A DNA stretch of 64,000 bases from the NCBI GenBank assembly GCA_905331475.1, contig CAJNYU010000394.1:124001-188000 (forward strand), written 5' to 3'. Source of the DNA: Rotaria socialis (Eukaryota; Rotifera; Eurotatoria; Philodinida; Philodinidae). The position numbers and the translations under genes are program-made. This document shows, one piece after another, positions 13,214-24,174 of the stretch. Below the pieces are notes generated by a model, which made no database searches, was not told the DNA's origin, and worked only from the letters and a program-made list of their open reading frames with translations. Numbering within the stretch: position 1 is the first letter of the stretch; the number at the start of each line of letters is the position of its first letter.

Positions 13214-16200
13214 TTAAGATCGTTGATCAATAATTTTTAATAATTTATTTGATGTTTTATCTCTGGTTAAATCATTAAATTCAATTGATTCAAATTGAAG
13301 AATTAATTGTTCAGAAATTTTCGATAATGCAATATCAAAACATTTTTGTAAATCATTTCGAATAGTTTTTTCAACTGTATCAATGGACATAAATTCAAAT
13401 TTGACATATCGAAATAAAAAAAGTATCTGATTATTTTCGGTATGTGAAACATAATCAATAACTAATTGCCATTCAATTAGATCTATTTGTTTCATAATTT
13501 CTTCAATATCTGATATTGACAGTGTATCATCTCCAATCATAATTAAACGTTGACTATAAAATACTTCTAATAAACCATATTTATCATTTTCATTATTTGA
13601 AATTAATCGTCCAAGATCTCCGCTGTCAAAACGAATTAATTGATTTCGTTTTCGAATCAAATTTGTAACAATTATTTTTGAATTTATTATTTCAATATGA
13701 ACTAATTCTTTTGGATAGAGAAAAATTTTCGTTGCTGAATATTTTGGAGATTGACAAGCAAATACGCCTGCTTCAGCTGAACCATAAAAGCCAATAAAAA
13801 TCGAACAATGGAATATACGTTCAAAATAACGTTGTTTGATTTCATCAAGAGATTCGCATGCGAAATAGATTTTTTCAAAATTTATTTTTTTTTCTATTTG
13901 TTTCTCCATGAAAAATGCAAATTGCATTAAACGATATGGCGAACCCATCAGAATATTTGGTTTAAAATATTCGATTACTTTTAATATATCTGCATCAGTC
14001 GCACTAGCACTCATTGGTAATGTCGTGCAGTTAGCCATTGTACAGAAATCATTAAAAATTTCAAATGATCGATAAATATTATTTGATTGAAATAAATTTA
14101 GACAAACATCATTATGTGATATAATACTTTGTTCTACCATCATATCAACTAAAATTTGTCGTTGTAATTGATTTTGTTTAATATCCGTTGCAAAAAATAA
14201 ACTTTTCCCTCCACTACCACCCGATGATGAGACATACACATTTTGATTCCATCGATTATCAATAGATTTTAATGCAACCAATTGTTCATGTAGTTTTTCT
14301 TTCGTTAAAATACTTTTATCGTTCATAGAATGAATATGTTCATGATGTATATAGGGGCGAATATAATTACCTCCATGAGAAATATTAACAATCTTATTTG
14401 GAGATATTCGAATAATTCCCATGTTAAAACATTGATCATCAAAACAGAATAACATACCGGATAAATTCATTGAGTCATATTTTACACATTTAATATATTG
14501 TTGAACAATCCATTGCTCATGATTTGAATCTAACAATTGGCGAGACCATTCATCTAATGTTACATCAACACCTAAACAGAAATAACTTCCAAAGACGATT
14601 ATAAAATAAAACTAGATAATGGAATATATTTAGGATTTCAGATATGAATTTGTTCGATTTATCGATTTATCGATCTAATTGATGGTTTCTCTGTATTATC
14701 CGATTCTATCTTGACAGAAGCAAAAACTACTATTTATTAGATATTTTTACCTATAGTAATATTTTCGCCTTTTCCAGCTGAATTCGGTTTAATGCACCAA
14801 TCTTGTTTATTACAAATAATAGAATCTCTCAAATAATTAGGCAAGTTGTTAATAACATAGGTTGTTGGGATAAATTGTGAAAATATATGCTGTGAACTAT
14901 TCAGTAAAGCATAAAGAAATTGTCGATTTGATAAAAGTGAAAATAAACGTTTATCATGTAAAATAAATATTGTTCGAAAGTCATTCATATAATTTAATTG
15001 ATTGTTTTTAATCAAGAATTCAAGAATTTCATCAGGTAATTCTAAGATTTCATCTTGATGTAATTCAAGAATGAATTGTTCAAGGAAATAAGTTTTATTT
15101 TTATTGCATAAATTTTTGTTTTCTATTTGCAAATCTTTCGGATCAACAAATAAACACGGTTGAGAATATTTTTTTATCCAATACTGCTGAAATAAATGAA
15201 TATCAAAACCACATTCTTTCGATTTAAGAATATACATTGGCTTTGTTGTATCGAATTTAGACGATTTAATTATTATTTCAATTAGACTCGAAAATCTTTT
15301 TGACAATCGATTTTGTTCATTAGTTGAGCATAAACTAGCAGATAGAAAATACCCGTTGAATGGAAACCGTGCATTTATTTCACATATTTTAGGATGAAAT
15401 GAATATTTTCCATTCATTTTAAATAAATGTTCATCAGCAAAAATAATATCCGGCCGATAAGTTCCAATGCGAAAATTGGCCCGATGAATGTTTAAATTAA
15501 TTAAAATGGAATGAATTTTTGAATTGAATTGAAAAGTTTGTCGAATTTCTTCACCGACACTTGTGGGTAGACTATATTGTTTGACAATTAAATTCAAAAT
15601 TTTGTACAAATATTCATGTTGAATATCAAAATAATCATAAAGTTCATTTGAAAATGTTAAATATTCTGAATTTAATTTTTCTTGCTCATAAATTGAAAAA
15701 ATATTGTACGGCAATGGCCGATTAAATCTTATTCGAAGTAAATGACGTCGATTATCGAGAACTTTTGTTCTACCATGAAGATACTTTTGATTATTCAATA
15801 TAATCATTGTATATTTATTTAATTTTGGTCGATATCTTTCAACTTTATTAATTATTCGGTTGAGTTCATGAAATTCTTCATTATTTTGTTCACATAAAAT
15901 ATCATATCTATAACGAATTCTATCATGATCTAATAGAATTGATTCATTGATATGATCAGTATTGGATAATTTTTGAAATTCAACTGGCACGCGTATTTTT
16001 GATTTATTTTTGATTAACTTTTCTTTGGTTTCTGATGATAAAAGTTGTAAAACATCGGACAATCGAATTACTTCCAATTGACCACCACCAAATTGATCTT
16101 GTTCTAGAACAAATAATGCCATATATTCGGCTGGATTTATTTCATATGAGCAATCTGTATGAAACATAAATTCGTCACTTGTTTGTGAACGAGCTAACGC

Positions 16201-16464
16201 ATTTGCTTTCGTATCGGAACATGTTTCCATTGATTGAATATGCCAAACAATGGAATTCTCTTTTTCATTATGATCTAAACATTGACCGCCGAGTTTTTCA
16301 ATTATTTCAATAAAAACGCTTTCCATATTTTTCATTATAGTTTTATCATTTGGCAAATGCTCATTAAAAAATTGTATCCGGACATAACCATCATCTTGAA
16401 GTTTTTTTTCTATGTCAGGTATTTGATTTGGATCAAAATCAAAATTGTTTGAATCGAAATTCAT
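13214..16464 (-). CDS. TauD-like oxygenase / ATP-grasp-like / PaaK-like adenylation fusion protein
   Basis: Two exons, 16464-14751 and 14571-13214, join in frame across a 179-bp intron (14572-14750) to give 1023 residues. Residues 1-260 are a TauD/clavaminate-synthase-like Fe(II)/2-oxoglutarate oxygenase: FMFHTDCSYE supplies His102 and Asp104, YLHGRTKVLDNRR the distal His230 and downstream arginines for 2OG. Residues about 290-680 look like an ATP-grasp ligase: KICEINARFPFNG, then WCIKPNSAGKGEN (nucleotide loop), WIVQQYIK and NISHGGNYI; the intron falls just after GEN. Residues about 680-1023 match PaaK-like adenylate-forming enzymes: SSSGGSGGKS (686-695, P-loop), GFYGSAEAG (832-840) and RFDSGDLGR (885-893). 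The order suggests a biosynthetic enzyme that activates a carboxylate, makes an amide-type bond and oxidises the product; the product is unknown. No carrier-protein site is evident. The style is bacterial/fungal secondary metabolism, so transfer is likely. Confidence 0.85.
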
Positions 16465-18079
16465 TATCTATAGGACAAAAGAAAAACAAAAATCAAAGTT
16501 TTTCATTGAATCAATATCTTGGTTACTCATATTTTTTGCCTACTATGATCTATAGAGTAGAATAGTGCTCGAGAATAACACAAATTCTTACCTACTGTCA
16601 CAAAAGAAAATTAAAGTAAAAGTTTTGTTTAGAAATTCAGCATATTTATATCGAATCGAGTGTTACATTTAGAAATCCATCAATAAATATTCTGTTTTTT
16701 TCAAATAATGTCATTTTGTTGATCCAAAGTCGAAAGTAAATAACTGTATAGTCCTAGTGCACTTTGTATACTTAATAAATCATGTGAAGTCGAAAAAAGT
16801 GCAAAGAAAAGAAAAAAACAACCCCTGTCAATCGTAGCCTGTCATAAGTCCTAGAAATGATTTTTATACGAACGACCAATAAGAACTAAATGTCGCCGGA
16901 ATATTTATCAGGTCGAAGCTTGACTTGATTTTTATTGACTCGAAGAATATTGTGCAATTTCTCAAGAGAAAAACCAATCTAAAAAAGTTGTTGCTTCCGC
17001 TTAACATGTATTTCAGAATTGTAACGGTCCATTTTAAAAGAAATTTATTTTGCTTTTTTCATGTTGTTGTAAAGATAACTTTTGAAATAAAAAAAAAACA
17101 AAAGAGAACATGAATGATCAATAGAATTGTTTAATAACTTCAAAGAACAATGAATTATATATGCACTGTTTTTCAGCAAGATACGAAAATTAGCATTTTA
17201 ATGCCAATCATCATATCTATAATTGAGAGATGGTGCATTATTTCCTATGTATATATATATAATTTTAGTCTACAATCATTCTGGATTTCATTGAAAATAT
17301 TTCATTCATAACGAACGAGAGATATGATCATTTATGAACACATGCCTTGTGATTCTTGCTGAACTACAAACAAATGATTGCTTTCTCTTTATATACAATA
17401 TTATTTATTGTCAAGTATGATACGAGTTCATATTTTAGTTTTTTTTCGTGAACTGTATAGCTAAAGCGTTCATAGTTCTATAGGATAATAACAATTTACA
17501 TGTCGATACGCAGACCCGAGTCGAGCAATCCGACAGTAGGCACCTATCGGAACCCATTCGATCCGACTGGAATCCAATAGGATTTTATCCGATCCTGTCA
17601 GATCTTACAGAATTATTGTTGGATTTCGGGTCGAGGAATCGATGTCGGATCCTCAGTGTCGGATTCCTATGAATTCCAAGGAAAAACCGTTGTATATTAT
17701 CGGAAGTTCATAGGATCCCGACACTGAGCATCCGACATCGATTCCTCGACCCGAAATCCAATAGAATTGTATCGGATTGTAGGATATTTCCAGGTTTCTA
17801 TCGGATCCGACGTCGGATCAGTCGACCTGGAGAAGTCAGAAAAAATATCTGTTTTTTTTATTCAAGTTTATATCTGATTTTTCAGTAATTCTATCCTGTT
17901 CTAATCGTTCTGTTTTTACTTATATTCTTTATCGAAAAGAGCATTACACACTGTTTATTCCAATTGAGAATGTATGTGTGTGCTTTTTCTGTTTTTCCTT
18001 TATTATCAATTTTAATTTCTGTAAAAAGCGATAAGAAAGGTCATTTTTTGATGCTAAAAGAAAAGGCATAGATTGATTA
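16465..18079. other. Intergenic region containing a fold-back repeat
   Basis: Spacer between the divergently placed fusion gene (-) and the SLC6 transporter (+); promoters of both probably lie here. Apart from the fold-back at about 17.5-17.8 kb, annotated separately, I see no coding exon. Confidence 0.5.
17619..17761. repeat. Fold-back (inverted repeat) element
   Basis: Two 54-nt arms (17619-17672 and 17708-17761) are inverted copies matching at 51 of 54 positions, separated by 35 nt. The arms begin TTGGATTTCGGGTCGAGGAA. A wider zone, about 17515-17830, is richer in G+C than its surroundings and carries about a dozen TCCGA/TCGGA motifs in both orientations. It looks like a small fold-back or MITE-like mobile element. 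I could not define its outer ends or a target-site duplication, so its class is open. Confidence 0.8.
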
Positions 18080-21000
18080 ATGTCACTTATTTTCATGATG
18101 TTTGATCGTCTGAGAGCTCGTCTTTTACTTCGGAAAAAATCGGAACCATCATTTGCAGTAAGTTAACTGCTAGTATTCATTTTCGTTGTATTGTAGCACG
18201 TTTTAGAATGATAATGCAAAAAACGAACCAGCAGAACGAGAAGAATGGGATCGACCGATAGAATTCTTTCTTTCATTGATTGGTTGTTCGATTGGTAAGT
18301 TGAATAGGAAACTATGAAGAGATATTTTCTGTTCAACATTTTCATTTATATATATAAGGTCTTGGTAATGTTTGGAGGTATCCATATATTGGTAAATAGT
18401 ATATATAATTACTATGTTAAAAATAAATAACAATCATTTTTGTTTCTGATAGCATTCAAGAATGGCGGTGGTAACTATTTTTGAAAAGATTTTTTTTGTG
18501 TTGAACTATGATAATAATAATAGGTGCTTTTATCATACCGTATTTTTGTATTTATTTTCTAATTGGTACGCCGCTTTTCTTTCTTGAAATGTCATTGGGT
18601 CAATTCACTAGTAGTGGCTCAGCAGCTGCGTTTAAGATGTCACGAATGTTCAAAGGTACGCAAAAAAATCGCAAATAATACTATATCAATCATCAAATGC
18701 ATCTTTTGTTTTGAAAGGACTTGGTTGGGCAACAGCCATAAATTCATTTTTAGTTTCCATCTATTATAATGTTATAATAGCTTGGTGTCTCTTCTATCTT
18801 TTTGCTTCGTTTCGAAGTAAACTTCAATGGAGTGATTGTGGAAATTGGTGGAATACTGAACGTTGTGCTACTACAGGAAAATATCAGTTTCTTTTTCTTG
18901 CAAACAATTGACATTGTATTTCATTTATTCCTTTACAGAAACACTGAACTTTTCTAATTCGACTTTTTTCTGCAACAGTATTTATAATCAAACAAATTGT
19001 ACTATGCCTACACTACCACCAGAAGAATACTTTGAGTATGAACGCCTTGTATTTATTCCTTTTGTATGAACGTTGACTCTTGCAATCTAGTAATTATGTT
19101 TTGAGACGAAGTGGTTCACTTGATCAGTTGGGTTCGCCTAATTGGGCTTTATCATTATGTTTATTATTGGCTTGGATTCTTGTTGGTCTATGTATTATAC
19201 AAGGTATTAAATCATCGGGCAAAGTAAAACGTTTAGTTAAATTGTTCTATCCAAATAATTGATGTTGCACAGGTTGTTTACTTCACTGCATTGTTTCCAT
19301 ATATTGTCATCTTTGCTTTGATTATTCGTGGTGTCACTTTACCAGGTAACATTTATACCTATTGATTCATTTATGTATCATATACGTAATTTTATATTAC
19401 TTAGGTGCTCGAGCCGGTATCACATATTACTTGAAACCTAATTGGAGTAAAATTCGAGAACTTGATGTTAGTATCATCAATTTTTATTTATTGTTGCTGT
19501 TAAAATTAATGCAAAATAATTTTCGTTTTCTGTTTCTTTTGAAGGTTTGGATTGCAGCTGCTTCTCAGGTTTACTTGTTCTTGTTTTCAATGAATCTTTG
19601 TAATATATTGGAATTGTTTTTTGGTACTAGGTTACATTTTCTTTGTCCATTGCATTTGGCCCACTTCTCGGTTATGCTAGTTTCAATAAATTTCATGCAA
19701 ATTATCTTAGGTTAATTGTTTATCATTAAATTGACTTCCTAATTATACTTATGTGAATAACATATATAAATCTTTATTTAGAGCTTGCATTTTTGTTACT
19801 GCTTGTGATTGTTTTACTTCCGTAAGTTTTTGATTTTTAAACGTTTCAATCAATTATGAATGAAACAAAAAGGTTTTTGCTGGTTTTGCTATTTTTTCAA
19901 TTCTTGGTTATATGTCACTAAAAATGGGTGTACCTATCGAACAAGTTGCTAAAGCTGGCCCTGGTCTAGCATTTGTGGCTTATCCACAAGCACTATCAAT
20001 TATGCCTGGTGGACCGTTCTGGGCTGTAGTTTTCTTCTTCATGCTACTTACTCTAGGACTAGATTCTCAGGTACTCAGAAGCATTTGAGATATGACCTAA
20101 TTTATGATGAGTATCATGTCTAGTTTGCTTTCGCTGATGTTATAATCTCTGGTTTACTCGATACATTTAAAAGTTTACGTCGTCATAAAATATCTGTGAC
20201 AATCAGTTACTGTACTATTTGCTATTTGCTTGCATTACCAATATGTGCACCGGTAATACTATATAAATAAAGTATATTATAAACAATTTTATTTTATTTT
20301 ATTTAGGGTGGTATTTATATATTTGTATGTATATTTTGTACATGGGATTCTAATAGTGAAAATGTCTTTGTAGACATTGATGAATGAATATGCATCTAAT
20401 TTATCAGTATTCGTGTGTGCGTTTATTGAATTTGTGCTTATTGGCTATATTTATGGTTATCATTAGACATCTATCAATCATTGAGTTGAATTTTATTTTT
20501 ATTTATTTATAGGTTTCAATAATTTCATGGAAGATATTCAAATGATGTTAGGTAAAAGACCCTTAGAACCATTCTGGTTTTTTACTTGGTGTATTTCTGG
20601 TCCAATTATTACTCTAGTAAATTTCTAACGAAATATTTATCAGTGGGCTTTTTCCTCTGATTAGATCGTACTTTTTTCAATGGTTGTTCGATTTCGCACA
20701 CCAACCGAAGGTAATTATGAATATCCACCGTATGCTAATGCTCTGGGTTGGCTCATGGTTTGTTCATCAATCATTTTTATTCCGAGTATTATGATATATG
20801 AACTGATCAAAGCATGGAAAATAACAAGCAATCCGAATTATCCAGTAAAAAGAGTGTTTCGATGAATTTTCATACTGATATCTATATCTATATCTATATA
20901 TGTTTTTTGTATACTGAAGGTTGCTGGAAATATGCCACAGTACTTGCGAACATTGGTTTATGCAAGTGAACCCGATATGGAATGGGGACCAGCGAAAAAT

Positions 21001-21132
21001 GAAAATAGAAGTGGTCGTTATACACCAAAGATTGATCAGCCAACATCCAAATATGAACCGGATATTAACAATGATGACACTACTTTGACTACTGAGGCTG
21101 CAAATATTTTTCATTTAGAATTAGAATTATGA
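18080..21132 (+). CDS. SLC6 sodium-dependent neurotransmitter/amino-acid transporter
   Basis: About 20 exons with introns mostly near 50-95 bp give about 636 residues, the normal SLC6 length. Exons: 18080-18157, 18207-18294, 18359-18391, 18453-18470, 18524-18655, 18718-18886, 18979-19035, 19091-19223, 19273-19345, 19405-19466, 19545-19568, 19631-19710, 19782-19821, 19873-20070, 20124-20252, 20307-20324, 20374-20455, 20513-20616, 20665-20844, 20920-21132. Signature blocks: [19 protein letters not shown] in TM1, [10 protein letters not shown] in TM2, [10 protein letters not shown] in loop 2, [27 protein letters not shown] in TM8. TM1 carries Gly where monoamine carriers have Asp, so a GABA-, glycine- or other amino-acid-type substrate is more likely than a monoamine. 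It would import substrate with Na+ and Cl- at the plasma membrane. The joins either side of loop 2 are the least certain. Confidence 0.93.
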
Positions 21133-21228
21133 TTTGATTTAAAAATATATGAAGACTTCAAACAAAAAATGAATATCAGGCTTTGTATACTAACTGTATT
21201 GTGATTATGTTCACTGCCAATAAATAAA

Positions 21229-21234
21229 GATTAC
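21229..21234 (+). terminator. Polyadenylation signal AATAAA after SLC6 gene
   Basis: Canonical AATAAA about 97 nt after the SLC6 stop codon, in a 3' UTR-like AT-rich stretch. Confidence 0.5.
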
Positions 21235-23729
21235 AATAAAATAGTTATATACGATTATATATGATCACAGGTTTTCTTTCCTGAAAAAGTATCTAGATTT
21301 AACTTTACCAGAAATAACCATTCGAAGCAGTCAAAAATATTGATAATATGTCTATGATTAACCAAATCAGCATAGCACAATTTACTGCTTACACTGTTTG
21401 GTGTGACTTATACTATGATTTAGTGATTAGACAATTTAATGAATACAGTTTTATATCGTTAGTGTCTATCGAAAATGATATGACTTTTGGAGAAATCTAT
21501 TTGATGACTATCGAGAAAATCATATTACAGAGAAAATAAAAGAAGAAAATATATATTATATCCAAATATTCTTACATAAGCTGTTCTTGATATTTTCCGT
21601 TTTGCATCTTTCACTGAGAACATAACAAGTCGAATTCTATTACATATAAAAGATTCTATTATTTTGTTAAACAAGAGTTAAAATTGAATTGGAAATGAAA
21701 ATACTTCAAAAATATGATAAAAATCTGATTATAATAGTGATGTTAATATACTTCCGAATTGCACAATAAACTCAGATAACAAAGAACTTTTTTTTTCGAG
21801 ATCATGAAAAGATCATAAATATATCTATCTGATTTCAGTTTTTTGGAAGGAGATACTTTCTCGAAAATTTCTTCGTAATTAAAAAATCTAGACGAAGTTT
21901 TCCAAAGTTAATATAAACAATTGTCTATTGTAAAAAGTTGCACGATTGAAAAAGTGAAAGACTTATCCAGAAAGCATATCGTGAGTTTCGCTTGACCATG
22001 TACTTAATGTTATATTATGTGCTATGGTAGATATATGTCATGAAAATCTAATGATTTTGTTAATCAGAATAGCTTCTCATGCTGTACAAACTCACGGGTT
22101 TCTTCTTAGTATTCACAATGGCTCATTGCTCATAGTAACGCAAATCTGATTCAGAACTATACTATAAGGTAACGTGGCGTTAGCGTCGCCAACCCTCTAC
22201 TGAAAGGATTTAGTCATGTTGAACGTAGCTATGCAAAACTATCTAGCTGAGAGACTTCACATTTTATAGATTCGAAATGATTTTCATGGAAAAAACGGTT
22301 GACAACCGAGCATAAATAGAAAACTTGCTGGAAAGTATCACCAAGAAAACGGCATTTAAGTAGTACTTACCAATATTCTATGGCGATAGTGAAATTAAGT
22401 GCATCCGGTCTGCTACAGCTCAAGATATGCCCCCAAAAACTTTCGATCAGCTTGATAATGGAGTGAAGTAAAAGACCCATTCAGGAGAGCTATGATCGAA
22501 ATACCCCATTTTAGTAAAGTTACAACTCAAATTGCGGTCTATCAACTAGATATTTAACATGAATCTGCACGAGTAAATCATAGATCAAATCAAACTGACT
22601 TCTTTTTAACTCGATTTCGGTTAGGTTTATCATCATTTTTGCTCAAATCCATCTGGGTTCATTTTGCTTCGGCGCGTTTTCCGTCTAGAATGCATATATT
22701 CATTCCCTCGTGCACGCTCACAGACAGAAAAATCTAACATTTACATCTTTTGAATCGAATTCACTCGCAATCAGGAAAAACTAGATTTATTAAAATAATC
22801 ACGATAGATATAGATTTAAAATATTTCACACGAGTAGGGCAATTATTTCACAGCCTTCCTTCGGAATAACTTGAAGGTTTGTACCACTTTCGACAATTGC
22901 TTCAACTTTTCTGATCGAGACATCGTGCAACTGTTCTATAAGTCTACAAGACCTGTAGTCTTATAATCACAACAGATTTTTAACTGAGCGACTAGTCGCC
23001 TCCAATAGTTTCGTTTCATATATGCGGTGAGCGTGGTCCTTTTAAGCACTGCATGATTGATTGAAACCTTCGGTTCATTATATAATCATAAGATAAAAAC
23101 AAAGAGAATTTTGTTGTTTCCTTTTTCTATTTCTCGAAAAATATTTTATTTGTCCTTTTAATTTGTTCGGGAAATTTAGATTTTTCAATGTAATTTAGTT
23201 TGCTGATATTATTGTCTTTCTCTGTGTCATAAATACAAGAGCTTACCTTTATACAATGTATTATTTGCTTCTATCTAGAATATCAACTACAAAATGAATA
23301 ATTATTAATTTTACTTATATTAATTGTATGATACTTTGGTTGTCGAATAACTAGACATCGTAGAGGAGGTGGTGGAGTAAAACCAAAATTGACTGTTATC
23401 TTGTAAACATCTGTGGCGATTGAGTAATGAAACGATTTTTTCCGACAGTTCTTCGTATCGAAGTCGACTTGTATAGACTATTTTGATATTTCTATTACTA
23501 TTCTTTTTCTTTTTCTTTATATCAATTGTTACAAAAGTCGTTCTACACTTTGTTAGTACAACAAAATTTTCTTTAGCATAGAAAAATATTGTCTTTTATC
23601 TTTTCAATATATTATTGTACTGTATAGGCTGAAAAATAACAAATTTCTTGTAGTTAAACACTCTCTTTAAGTTAAGAAATAACAAGCATAAATTCAAAAA
23701 GATTGCTCTGCATATAGAACATGCAAATC

Positions 23730-24174
23730 ATTGGAGATAGGGATGCAACAGTGACGATCAAAAACCGTTCCACCGTCACCGTTTCCCCGCTTGAGACCGG
23801 TGAAACGGTGGAGCGGTGCACCGTTGGACCGGGCCCCGGTGGAAGCGGTGAAAGTCGGAAAGACTACGAAACACCTACGGTGAAGGCCGGTTTTTTCTAA
23901 GATTCAGAGATATCTCTATCAGTGTGATCTGGTAGCATCACTGCACCGGCTTTCACCGGTGAACCGGGCCTCGGTCTACCGTTTCACCGCTCCCATCGGG
24001 GCCCAGTCCACCGTTTCACCGCTCCCACCGGGGCCCGGTCCACCGTTTTACAGCTCCGACCGGCCCCGGTCCACCGTTTCACTGCTCCCACCGGGGCCCG
24101 GTCCACCGTTTCACCGGTCTCAAGCGGTAGAACGGTGAACGATTAATCGTCACCGTTGCATCCCTAATTAGAGA
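23730..24174. mobile_element. Non-autonomous hAT-like (MITE) element with 8-bp target duplication
   Basis: The element spans 23738-24166 (429 bp). Its ends are inverted copies: TAGGGATGCAACAGTGACGAT at the left against the complement of ATCGTCACCGTTGCATCCCTA at the right, and homology resumes inward (CTTGAGACCGGTGAAACGGT in both arms) for roughly 80-100 bp. Direct 8-bp flanks ATTGGAGA (23730-23737) and ATTAGAGA (24167-24174) match at 7 of 8 positions, the duplication length expected for hAT elements, whose ends commonly read YAGGGRTG. There is no transposase frame. It is strikingly G+C-rich in AT-rich DNA. Confidence 0.85.
23970..24125. repeat. 32-bp GC-rich tandem repeats inside the hAT-like element
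   Basis: Four to five imperfect copies of a 32-bp unit composed of CCACCGTTTCACCGCTCC followed by CACCGGGGCCCGGT. The copies differ at a few positions, one being degenerate (TTTTACAGCTCCGACC). The unit itself contains the short palindrome CCGGGGCCCGG, so single strands could fold extensively. Confidence 0.8.

Noticed and set aside
18862..18938. Single-base frame conflict in SLC6 loop 2, suggesting a pseudogene
   Set aside because: The acceptor at 18977-18978 after a pyrimidine-rich tract restores the frame with the donor at 18887, so the gene reads as intact.
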